From: Dacryopinax spathularia | Lineage: Eukaryota; Basidiomycota; Dacrymycetes; Dacrymycetales; Dacrymycetaceae | Assembly (NCBI GenBank): GCA_037974965.1 | Contig: JBBPFI010000016.1 | Location: 496,001 to 560,000, forward strand | DNA length: 64,000 bases | Direction: 5' to 3' | In this document: piece by piece, positions 43,752 to 53,140 of the stretch | How the letters are laid out: each line of letters starts with the position of its first letter | Numbering within the stretch: the first letter of the stretch is position 1 | Position numbers and translations under genes: made by a program | Notes under the pieces: generated by a model | What the model saw: only the letters and a program-made list of their open reading frames with translations | The model's database searches: none | Told to the model about the DNA's origin: nothing

Positions 43752-44111
43752 AGGTCGATGAGGTGTTCTTTTGTATCTCGTGTTGTTTCGCAATGTGTTG
43801 CGCTCATGTAAGGCAGTGTCTTGCCTAAGGCTGAACGTGCTATGACCTCTGTATGATGTACTCAACTGTCGAAGCAATGCATTCAAGTTGATACCCGCAA
43901 TTGTTAGTCGCACTAATGTCCTTTGGAACATTGCTACAGACATGATCCTCAGCTCCTTTGGATTCGCGCACCATCAGGTTAATCTTTCAGTTGGTCATTA
44001 GAGTGAGATTTGAAGTCTATGCGCCCAAGGATGTGTAAGCGGCATACGTCTGTTTCCCTTTGTCAGACTCAAAACCCAATTACATTAACATTCGCTGTAG
44101 CACAAGACATC
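43752..44111. other. Intergenic, convergent 3' ends
   Basis: Between the plus-strand sHSP gene and reductase copy 4 on the minus strand. Nothing recognised beyond 3' UTR-like sequence. Confidence 0.35.
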
Positions 44112-45220
44112 CTAGAAACCCGCACTTTTAGCGGTATCAACCACGCTCTGCTCCAGCCTAATCCAGCCTCCCAGCGCCTTCCCTCCAAGCGAATTATCGA
44201 TCTTCCACGGGCAAGGCTCCACGGGGCTCTTAGGGATATCGGCCGGGATCTTGTCCGCCTGCTTCGGGAAGTTCTTCCGCAGGATGGAGAGGACGTCGTT
44301 CCACCCGAACGGGCCGGCAGCCGCCCAGACACGGTGGCCTGTGAGGGTGGAGTCGGAGAGGGAGAGGACGTGCAGCCGGGCGCAGTCGCGTACGTCGACG
44401 TACCATTCTGATCTTGCCGTTAGCTGGGGAGGAGTGGGGAGGATAGGAGACGTACGAGCTGGCATGCCTAGGCCGGAACCGTCGCCTTTCAGCAGGTTGG
44501 TGATCCATGAGGGGGTCATCGCCTGCTTGCCATTCAGCACCGGTCCCCAGTTCACGTTAGGGAGGATGACGGTGAGCTCAAAGCTTGGCTAAAGTGCACT
44601 GTCAGCTCCAGTCATCGGCAGCGACGGCTGAGACTCACCTTCTCCTCCTTGACATACTTCCAGGCTGCCTTCTCCGCCAGCTGCTTCCCCACCCCATACA
44701 GCGTAAAGAACCACAACGGATGCTGCTTATCCTGCTCCGTCGCGTTCTCCCACTGCTTCATAACCTGCTCATTCCAGTCCTCCTCGCCAATGACCTTATC
44801 CGGGATCTGCCCCGGCCCGACGACGCTCATGCTCGTCCCCGTCAGCACGAACTGCTTGACGCCAACCTTGTTCGCCGCCTTGAGCGGGATCAACACCGAG
44901 TCGATCGTGAGCTGGACATAGTCCTCCGGTGCACCCGGTTCGGGCAGAGCAAGGTGGATCACCCCGTCGCACCCGGCGAACGCGCGCTCGAACTGCTCGG
45001 AGCTCATGAGGTCGTCGACGATGACAAACTCGAGTTTCTCGGGCGAGACGTCGACCCCTTCTTTTGCGTAGATCTGGCGTAGGTCTTCGGCTTTGGAGAG
45101 AGAACGGACGGTGCCCCGGACTCGGTAGCCGGCTTTGAGCGCGGCGAGCCCAGTGTGGGAGGCGATGTACCCCGTTATGCCGGTGATGAGGACGAGCGAG
45201 CCTGGTGCGAGAGGGGCCAT
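44112..45220 (-). CDS. Extended-SDR reductase, copy 4
   Basis: Three exons (44639-45220, 44456-44588, 44112-44407; phases 0 and 1, as in the other copies) give 336 residues. The cofactor start is VLITGITGYIASHTGLAALK. The active-site region FVLTGTSMSVVGPG lacks the LTSTMG form of copies 1 and 3 but keeps a Ser. Tyr/Lys is YGVGKQLAEKAAW. Later motifs are ILPNVNWGPVLNG, WYVDVRDCARLHVLSL and VWAAAGPFGWNDVLSIL. It is closest to copy 5 (shared GxxxWNxVLSILR, PCPWKIDN near the end). An upstream in-frame start at 45301 lacks family character; MAPLAPGS at 45220 matches the other copies. Confidence 0.88.
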
Positions 45221-45312
45221 TGTGTATATCTGGGGTGGGACGATGTTGAGCGGTAAGACGGGGATCGGAGACGGGGAATTAGTGTCTTGCAGAACGACCA
45301 TCGACCAGCAGC

Positions 45313-45318
45313 TTTATA
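45313..45318 (-). promoter_or_regulatory. TATA box, reductase copy 4
   Basis: TATAAA on the minus strand, about 93 bp upstream of ATG 45220. Confidence 0.45.
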
Positions 45319-45611
45319 CCGCGCAACCGCCGGCGTCCGAGCTGCGAAATCTTAGCCCAAACGCGAGTCATCTCCTCGCTCGAACAGCCAGTCATCGTCC
45401 GACCCGCACGGCGCGCTCGACCAGCTCACCGCGGTCGCCATAACGTACAACCTAACGGTGCCGCCCGCCGGAGTGGTCGTAAGAAAGGAGGTAACCTTCA
45501 GTGAGAGTAAAACTGATGACTCGCGGTCGTAAGCACTCCCACATGCAGTGGCACGAAGCTGACGAACGGCACGTGCAACTCCGTCTCCTGGGAGGAGGAC
45601 TTCCGTGTTTC
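45319..45611. other. Intergenic up to the transposon
   Basis: Upstream region of reductase copy 4, ending at the left end of the outer mobile element. No gene. Confidence 0.35.
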
Positions 45612-45621
45612 GTGACAAGTG

Positions 45622-45650
45622 CTATGCACTATGCACTGCATAGTGCATAG
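45622..45650. repeat. Perfect palindrome, left end of outer element
   Basis: Arms ctatgcactatgca and tgcatagtgcatag, 14 bp each with a one-base loop; a further tgcatag follows. The right end of the element has a related hairpin (ctatgcgcg / cgcgcatag). Confidence 0.75.
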
Positions 45651-45738
45651 TGCATAGTTTTTGCTTCCATTTGCTTCCGCTTCCGCGGCGCGATTGGACC
45701 CTGACCCTGTGTAATAAGTAATAAATACTAATAAAATA

Positions 45739-45785
45739 ACGTAGGTTATCAGGGACCGGGTCAACTCAGGGACCGGGTCACTTTT
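45739..45785 (+). repeat. Left terminal inverted repeat of the pogo-like element
   Basis: Pairs with 47554-47600; two mismatches lie in the second internal repeat unit. Confidence 0.8.
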
Positions 45786-45835
45786 GTCGTCGCCATCACC
45801 TTCGTACTTCTAGCTGTCGTGTCTCGCTTCCATAT

Positions 45836-47501
45836 ATGTCCTCTCCCTCTATAGAAGCTCGAATCTTGCTAGCACTTGAGGCGCATCAGCACCCGACTCG
45901 AAAGATATCACTACGGAAGGCTGCCAAAGAGTATGATGTGCCATTCAGCACCCTCCAGGCCCGCGCTAGTGGTCGACGATCCAAGGCAGATAGCATCGCA
46001 ATGCAGGGCCTTCTGACTCAGGCTGAAGAGGATGCGATTGTCGAGTACATCCTTCAGCTGGATGCAAGAGGCTTTTCCCCCCGGCGTGATGATGTACATC
46101 ATATGGCAGATCTTCTCCTTGCCAAACGGACCAAAACCCGCGTCGGTCATTGCTGGACGGACCGCTTCATCAAGCGACGGCCAGAGCTCCGCACACGATT
46201 TGCCCGTACCTATGACTACCAGAGAGCTTTACAAGAGGATCCGGATGTGTTGCATGCCTGGTTCCGATTGTTCACCAACATGCGAGCCAAGTATGGCATC
46301 CAGGACACTGACCTCTACAATTTCGATGAGACCGGATTTCTGATGGGTATGATCCGAGCTGCAATGGTTGTGACACGGTCTGAACGAACCAGCAAACCAA
46401 AACAAATCCAACCGGGCAACAAGGAGTGGGTGACTGCAATCTGTTGCATTTCTGCTGATGGCCATGTTATCCCGCCTTTCATATGTGTCCAGGGTCGGTT
46501 CCACCTCGCTCCGTGGTATGCAAGTGGTCACATCGAGCACAATTGGGTTGTCAAACCCACCGAGAAGGGCTGGACCGACAACCCCACCGGTATGCAATGG
46601 CTGGAGCATTTCAATGAGCACACCAAGTCACGTCAGAAAGGGCAATGGCGCATGCTGGTACTGGACGGGCATGATAGTCATGTCAATGCGGAATTCACTG
46701 AATACTGCAAGCAACACAGCATCGTTCCGATCTGTCTACCGGCACACTCTTCCCATCTGACGCAGCCTCTCGATGTCAGTCTTTTCAGCCCGCTGAAGAG
46801 GGTCTATCACGATCAAAATCTCGACCTTTATCCGTGGCGGCATCACACATATCACCAAGGACGACTTTTTCATCGCATTCCACGGTGCATTCAAGCGTGT
46901 CTTCACAGAGCAGAACATCAAGGCAGGCTTCCGAGGTGCAGGGCTTGTTCCCTACAACCCCGATGCAGTGCTATCCAAGTGTGACATCCATGTACGCGCC
47001 GCTACACCTCCTCATGTGCCTGATGCACTTCCCCAACCTTGGGTCTCTCAGACACCGACAACCGCCCATGAAGCTATCTCACAAGCAACTCTGATCAAAG
47101 AGCGGGTCTCCCGACACCAGGGAAGCTCTCCCACACCCATTTTTGACTCGATAGACCGACTCACAAAGGCAACTGTCTCAATGGACCATCGGCTCACCCT
47201 GGTTGAACGTGAGCTCAAGGACCTCCGTGACAGCAATGCCCTGCTCTCCAAGCGGCGGAGAACCAAACGGGCTCGATTGCAGGATGCTGGAACCCTCACC
47301 GGAGCGCAGGCTACCCAGCTCATAGCAGATAAAAGAGTGGTTCAGCAGGACGGGGAGGATGATGGACAGGAGCAGGGCCCATCAAAGCGGCAGAGGACAG
47401 GTTCACGGCTCTGTAGAATGTGCCGGGCTGCAGGTCACAATGCTCGGACTTGCCCAGCAGCAGCAGCAGTGGATTGCCAATTGGAAGACAGCACTGCGTA
47501 G
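45836..47501 (+). pseudogene. Pogo-type transposase with one frameshift
   Basis: The first frame (45836-46984) has a psq/CENP-B-type helix-turn-helix (ISLRKAAKEYDVPFSTLQAR), a second DNA-binding helix region (GHCWTDRFIKRRPELRTRF) and the DDE core: YNFDETGF, VLDGHDSHV and LTQPLDVSLFSPLKRVYH. At the four-A run 46815-46818 the good reading shifts by one base into the frame that ends at 47501, which continues with DDFFIAFHGAFKRVF and AGFRGAGLVPYNPDAVLSK, as expected for the family. The tail has a coiled-coil part and a CCHC knuckle (CRMCRAAGHNARTC). All three catalytic acids lie before the break, so the cut product lacks only its C-terminal region. One extra A, or a base-call error in the run, explains the break. 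Confidence 0.88.
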
Positions 47502-47553
47502 TCAATCATGATGTTTTCACCACGCTACAGCTGAACAACAATGAAGAACGCAA

Positions 47554-47600
47554 AAAAGTGACCCGTACCCTGAGTTGACCCGGTCCCTGATAACCTACGT
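47554..47600 (-). repeat. Right terminal inverted repeat of the pogo-like element
   Basis: Inverted match to 45739-45785, followed directly by TA. Confidence 0.8.
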
Positions 47601-47641
47601 TACAACAAAAATGTAACAAAATAATTGTAGGATACCGTTTA

Positions 47642-47714
47642 CAACCTACCGACCCAACCCTAACCCTATCCCTACCGACCTAACCCTAACCCTAACATCC
47701 CTAACCCTAACCTA
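47642..47714. repeat. Interstitial telomere-like repeat (degenerate CCCTAA)n
   Basis: About ten CCCTAA/CCCTA units, including perfect taaccctaaccctaac runs, broken by tatccctaccgacc and acatcc. TTAGGG is the telomere unit of most basidiomycetes. It lies inside the outer element, about 40 bp from the right end of the pogo insertion. Confidence 0.8.
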
Positions 47715-47765
47715 GGGCATAGTTTGCTATTTTAGGGCAAAGCGGGGCCAAAAATAGGAGGACAG

Positions 47766-47788
47766 AGTTAGCGGCATAGCCGCTAACT
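47766..47788. repeat. Perfect palindrome in outer element
   Basis: Arms agttagcggc and gccgctaact, 10 bp each, with an ata loop. No coding sequence nearby. Confidence 0.65.
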
Positions 47789-48021
47789 TTGTTTTTGTCA
47801 ATTTTGCTCCGATTGATTTTCCGAAAATTTTGCATTAATTCTGCACAGTATGGCATGCACTTGCAGGTTTTTATTTTGGTTTAATGGCTTTAATAATGCT
47901 ATAATTGCGTGATATATGTAATTTAAAAAGGAAGCATTTTCGCGGCTGTGCGAAATTTGAACCCTAGCGGCTGTGCAAGGGTCCTATGCACTATGCGCGT
48001 GCCGCGCATAGCGACTGTCAC

Positions 48022-48841
48022 GGAACCTGGATGTAGTGCCTGGGAGGCGGACTCTCAGGGTCCTCTCCGGTCGATGGGGGGATTCCGACGGTGATCGTCC
48101 GTCGGCGTATTGCAGAAACCGTCGGAGTATTTGAGATGGGCCAATCAGAAGCCTCTGTTGGATGGATCGGAGTCGGACGAGCATCGGGGGAGTGAGGGCA
48201 AGGGCCGAGCGGGCTCCGGGACGCCCGTCCCTCCTCATCCCACCGATACAATATCACGGAGAATTAACCAATGGAATGAATGGATAAGTTGACGTTTTGA
48301 CCGGTGTTCGCTTGGGTGAGACATGGGAGATGACTGGGATAGACGCCCGCACTTTATCGGGAGGGATGAATATTTAAGTAGGAGGAGGACTGCCTCTGGC
48401 TCAGCGCCGGCAGTACTCGTAAGGACCATTATTAGCCTAGCCAACCCTTCTCTGGCCGCCGACTTCTGGGTTTGTGGACTGTACAGTTCTTTCTCGAATA
48501 TTAGACTTGCAGTAGCAAACATAGGAGCTGTAATAGATAGTTGCTAAGCCCTCTTACGAGCACCACTGCCATCAGTAATGGATGTGCACTGCGCGTCACT
48601 GGGGCTGACCATCGTCTATGCACAGTAAGCGTGCGAGGAAGCGATTATCAATTATCATTATCCGGTCTCGGACGGAAGAACTTGACCATGAACAGTCATG
48701 GAACCACAAGTGCAAGAAAGCAAATACAGTGAACCCATGATATCGCCCCTGCGACACGACCACAGACGGTACGTACCGTACGAGCGTCTTTCGCTGGTCG
48801 CTCCGCCCCCTGCTCCGATCCACGTCCACGTCCACGTTCTC
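48022..48841. other. Intergenic
   Basis: Between the mobile element and the lipase gene. Short frames only; nothing recognised. Confidence 0.35.
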
Positions 48842-50024
48842 TCACAGCCTCGCCTTCGCCCCCTCCGGCGTCCCCCCCTCCGCCACCCCAAGCACCCACG
48901 CACAAACCTCATCCAGAACCATCTCCTTCACCGGCTGAGGCTCGTTCAACAGCTCATGGAACCCGCCCTCGACCTCCCTGAACGTCTTCTCCTTCGCCTT
49001 GACCTTCTCGTACAGCTCCTTGCTAGCATGGAAGGAATTGACCTCGTCTGCTGTCCCATGGATCCAGAGGAGCGGCAGCTGGGCGGGGTAAGACCTGTAC
49101 CCCTGAGTTCGGAGATGGTCGACGGCGTCAAGCATCGTCCGCAGTCCCCGGAGTGTGCCGCGCTTATACACCAACGGGTCCTCAGCATAGGCCTTGGAGA
49201 CAGCAGGGTCGCGCGACAGATGTTCGGGTTTGACCCTGGCCGAGACTGTCCAGTTTGGCAGGGCGCAGGAGAGGAGGCTGAGCCCTGTGCGTTCGAGTTT
49301 GTGCGGGGGGTGGGTGAGCGATATTAGGGGGGAGAGGATTGCCAGCCCTGAGAGGGGGGGCAGGGAGGCGGAGCGGGAGGGAGGGGAGCAGAGGAAGTTG
49401 AGGGCGTTGAAGCCGCCCTGTGTTGACCGAATCGTCAGTCTGGTTGTCGCTCATGATCTCATCGTTGGAAGCAAGAACAGAAAGGGACAAAGGTCGAGAA
49501 GGGAGACAGGGGACGAAAGGGATGAAAGGGAGGAAGGGGAGGAAGGGCGAGAGAGTAAGAAGAGCAAGACGCACCATCGAATGTCCCACCAAAAACAGCT
49601 TCTTCCCTTCCCCCGCCCACTCGCCCAGCCGGTGCAAAAACCAAGCGACGTCATCCATCGCGTCCTCCGTCGTTGTTCGCGTCGCCCCCGTGCCCTTGTG
49701 CACCCCGTCCCCTTCTGCCGTCCGGCCGAACCCGCGTTGGTCGAATGCGTAGACTGCTACGCCGCGCGACGCCCAGAGGGGGAATACGTGCGAGTAGCGG
49801 GCGATGTGTTCTACGTAGCCTGTGCTCTGTCAGCTCCTGTACGCTCGGCTCCTCCCTAGTGGGGAGAGATGGCCGGGAGAGGAGGAGAGGGGGGAGGACG
49901 CACCGTGTAGGAAAAGCATGGCAGCTTTAGCATTCGCAATCCCCTGCGGAGGCTCGTACTTCCTCGTATAGAACCGGATCTTGTCGTGCCCAAGGACCCA
50001 TTCTTCCGTGTAGAGCTTAGCCAT
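48842..50024 (-). CDS. YJU3: Monoacylglycerol lipase / lysophospholipase-like serine hydrolase
   Basis: Three exons (49904-50024, 49575-49819, 48842-49417) give 313 residues. The alpha/beta fold shows AMLFLHGYVEHIARYSHVF (oxyanion loop after strand 3), VYAFDQRGFGRTAEG, the nucleophile elbow LVGHSMGGFNAL formed across an intron, catalytic Asp in WIHGTADEVNS and His in GGFHELLNEP. This is the Yju3/MGL pattern; the enzyme frees fatty acid from monoacylglycerol at lipid droplets or membranes. No signal peptide. The start follows a normal AKLYTEEWVLGHD opening. A small frame (50047-50259) ends only 22 bp upstream. Confidence 0.92.
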
Positions 50025-50046
50025 AGCCGTCCTCGTTACTCCCAGC

Positions 50047-50259
50047 CTACTCGCTGCTTTCCAAGCCAGATGTATAACTTACAAGGAGGACGATGACGAG
50101 GAGGAAAATGAAAGGAGAGGAAAGAACTTGGGAGAGGAAAGGGATTGATGATCCAGCACTGGCCATCAACCCATCCTTCCCACCCCTTCCCTTCTTCCGT
50201 GTTAGGCTGAGGCCGCTCTTGGCGTGTCCCGTGCTCGTGCCTCCGCTGTCATCTTCCAT
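50047..50259 (-). CDS. Possible small single-pass membrane protein, 70 residues
   Basis: A complete frame: hydrophilic, basic N-terminus (SLTRKKGRGGKDGL) and a strong C-terminal membrane segment (PFIFLLVIVLLVSYTSGL), like a tail-anchored protein. It ends 22 bp before the ATG of the lipase gene on the same strand, too close for two normal transcripts, so it may be an upstream frame in a shared messenger or a separate gene whose 3' UTR overlaps. No family recognised. Confidence 0.4.
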   Translation of the reverse strand: MEDDSGGTSTGHAKSGLSLTRKKGRGGKDGLMASAGSSIPFLSQVLSSPFIFLLVIVLLVSYTSGLESSE

Positions 50260-50594
50260 CTTCCGAACTTCCCTTTTTAGCCGTCACCCTCCGAAGATCA
50301 GGGAAATAGGGTCCCGCGCTCAACTTCGTCATCCTCCATCTTCGGCACAGCACGTGAAAGAAGTCAGCGCTCACGTGACCCCTCCCACAACCTCGATCAC
50401 GTCCCCTATCTGATCGAGCACCATGCGACCCGCACCGCGCTGGTCGTACGTGCACGGGGTGATCGGACGGACTCCGACTTCCGCATATATCTTACGTGTC
50501 CCCCTTTTCTGTTGGCTTAGAGGGGGAGCGTACGTGTATGCTCCATCTCTCTGACGACGGAGAGGTATCAGTTGTCGACTGGACGTACTGCACT
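50260..50594. other. Divergent promoter region with two E-boxes
   Basis: Contains two CACGTG sites about 20 bp apart (near 50351 and 50372), between the minus-strand small frame/lipase and the plus-strand hydrolase. Confidence 0.45.
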
Positions 50595-53140
50595 ATGTCG
50601 GGGAACGACAAGCCTCTTCCTTTGCCGCTCGCGCAGAGCTGGGAGAAGGAGAATGGCCCGAATAAGCAGCAGCAGCAGCAGAAGAAGCGCAAGCTCAGCA
50701 TACTCATCTTCTCTGTCCTGCTGGTTGCGGGGTACCTGCTCCGGGAGCGCATATATGCTGCTGCATTTGAAGAGACCTGGAGCCTTAGCACGCTTGCGGC
50801 AAACGACGAAGACTGGCGCTCGCTTAAGCCTGGGACGGTGAGGTGGTGGGACTGCGCTGGGGAGAAGGGGGCGATCCCAGGGGCAGAATGCGGGTATATC
50901 ATGTATGTCTCCATACTTCAATCAAGAAAGAAGGAGGTTGACCAAGCGGACAGCGTACCGACGGACTACTTCAACTCTTCTGCCGGGGTGACCAAGATCG
51001 CTCTTGGGAGGTATAAGGCGAGGAGACAGCGACAGGGGATCGTCCTAGTCAACCCTGGTTCGTCCCCCCAACTCCTCTCCTACGTCCGATCACCCAGCTG
51101 ACCCAGAGCTCTAGGAGGGCCAGGCGGCTCCGGCAAGCTCCTAGCCACCCTAGCCGGGTCCATGCTCCAAACATCCATAACCAGCGAAACATACGACATA
51201 ATCGGGTTCGACCCTCGCGGGATCGGCGAGTCCCTCCCCCGCACGCGCTGCTTCTCCTCCCCGGCCCAAGAAGTGCTTCTGAAACGTAACACCGTCCTGG
51301 ATAAGGGCTTCGACGTCGGCGGGAACTTGAGCAGCCCGAGGCTGAGGGCCGAGCTGGAGAAGGGGCTCAGGGAGGCCGATGCGATTTATCGGGCTGAGAT
51401 GGCTCTGTGCGGGGAGAGGATGGGGGAGCAGTTGAGGTATATGGGCACTGCGTCCGTCGTGCGGGATTTGGACTATATGACGCGGGTGCTCGAGGGGGAG
51501 GAGGCGCTCATGTACGTCCCTGCCTTCTTTCTGTCTCTGTCTCTCTCTCTCGCTCTCTCTCGCTCTCTCGTGGGCTTTTCGAGTGATGGCGAGTGGCTCT
51601 GGAGGAAATCGTGCGCTAATTCAAGGCGCAGAAATTTCTGGGGAGCATCGTATGGCTCGATCATGGGCCAGTATCTGGTCAATATGATGCCGGACCGTAT
51701 TGGGAGAGTGGCGATAGACGGGATTGCCGATGCGGTCGCTTGGTCCAGTACGTCCTCGTCCCTTTCTCATTTCCCATATTAGTCCCCATCCCCTTCTCCG
51801 CTCTTTCCTTCCTATTTGGGCCTTCCCCTCCTCTTGAAGGGATAGTGTCTGAAGGGTCGGAGCTTGAAGTACCAGAGCTAACGCCCCACGCAGACGAACC
51901 CAACTACAAATGGTACCGCCCCTGGCTCTCCTCGACCGAACTAGCCTACTCCACATTCCTCTCCGCCTGCTCCAAAGCCGGGTCGTACGAGTGCCCGCTA
52001 ACGCTCTGGAAGGACGAGGAGCCTGAGTGGATTCGGCGGAGGCTGGAGAGGTGGATGGACGAGCTGTATGAGAAGCCTTTGGTTGTGGCGGATTTGGAGG
52101 CGGTTGGGGTCGTTACTGCGGGGATGGCACGGTGTACGTTTTCACTTACTTCGTTCTTCCTTCTTCCTTCTTCCTTCTTCCCTCCGCCCTTCCTTCTTCC
52201 CTCTTTCATCCCTCCGTCCTCCCTCCCGCCTTCTTCCTAGCTTGGGCATGTCATGGGACTCGATACTGATGCTCACGTGCGCCAGCCTTCCTCCTCGGCA
52301 TGCTCGAACAACCCCGCACCTGGCGTCGATCCTCCGGCATCCTCGCAGCAGCCCTAGCCGGCTCAGGCCGTCTCCTCCTCCAATCCTCCTCCTCCTCCAC
52401 CTTCTCAACGCCCGACCTAACGCGTCAAGCCGTCTCCTGCAACGACGCCCTCCCCCTCACACCCTCCACCGCTCCCTCTTACCAGGACGTCCTGGATGAG
52501 TATATTGACACTATGAGGACGGAGACAAAGTTCGTGATGAGCGTCGTTACGTCTGAGCCGGATTCTGGATGTCAGTATTGGCCTGTTAGGCCGGTGGAGA
52601 GGTTTGAGGGGCCGTGGAATTCGAGTTTGAGGAACCCGATTGTCGTGTTTAGTAATACGGTGCGTCATGCTCCCCATCGCCTGCTTCTTCCTGAACGTCG
52701 CCTCCCCTCGGCGTCCGTACCAGTCCGGCGCTCCGGCGCATGCGGCACGCCACATCGCCATGTTCAGGCATGCGTGTCGCGATCTGTGGGTCTATGCTGA
52801 CCCTCGCTCGCAGGCCGACCCAGTAACACCCATCTCCTCCGCCCGCCACGTCAAATCCCTCCTCGGTTCCTCCGCCGTATTAGCACTGCAAAACGCGCCG
52901 GGACACTGTACACTCTCCCTCCCCTCGATCTGCACGATGAGGAAGTATAGGGCGTTCTTCGAGTATGGCGCGTTGCCGGAGGACGGGCATGTTTGTGAGG
53001 TTAGTGTGGGTCCGTTTCCGGAGGATCCGCTCGAGGTGGGGATGCAGAGCTTGGATGAGGAGGCTACGGAGATTTTGCAGGCCGGGATGGGGCTGGGGGA
53101 GGTATTGGGGAGGATGAGGAGAGGCGATTCGTTTTATTGA
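50595..53140 (+). CDS. Membrane-anchored alpha/beta hydrolase, TAP-like, paralogue of the 9342-11674 gene
   Basis: Seven exons (50595-50902, 50927-51057, 51115-51511, 51632-51747, 51894-52133, 52286-52659, 52814-53140) give 630 residues. A Gln/Lys-rich cytosolic start (KQQQQQKKRK) precedes one membrane anchor (LSILIFSVLLVAGYLL), then the luminal enzyme: oxyanion loop NPGGPGGSGK, IIGFDPRGIGES, nucleophile elbow FWGASYGSIMG, and catalytic His region NAPGHCTLS in the TAP-like C-terminal domain. Exon borders match those of the paralogue except that its introns after the first 188 and 297 residues are absent here (merged exons). Such enzymes cut peptides or small esters. The first intron is very short (24 nt) but restores the family sequence. 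Confidence 0.86.

Larger units (their letters stand above)
45739..47600 (+). mobile_element. Pogo/Tc1-mariner-type DNA transposon with TA target duplication
   Basis: Inverted ends match over about 45 bp with two mismatches: left acgtaggttatcagggac.., right ..gtccctgataacctacgt. Each end has the 17-bp unit cagggaccgggtcaact and a second cagggaccgggtca-like unit, a double direct repeat suited to transposase binding. TA dinucleotides flank both ends (45737-45738, 47601-47602), the target duplication of this superfamily. It encodes one pogo-type transposase on the plus strand. The near-identical ends point to a recent insertion. Confidence 0.88.
45612..48021. mobile_element. Old MITE-like element with palindromic ends, split by a pogo-like insertion
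   Basis: Left end gtgacaagtgctatgc and right end gcatagcgactgtcac form imperfect terminal inverted repeats. Just inside each end is a hairpin: a perfect 14-bp palindrome at 45622-45650, and 9-bp arms at 47991-48011. Removing the 1.86-kb inner insertion leaves about 0.55 kb of AT-rich, non-coding DNA, fitting a non-autonomous DNA element. The right part holds telomere-like repeats and another palindrome. I see no clear target-site duplication outside, so the exact ends are inferred. Confidence 0.6.

Noticed and set aside
51190-51230. tRNA B-box-like gggttcgacc
   Set aside because: It codes for the conserved GFDPRG of the hydrolase and has no matching A-box or cloverleaf.
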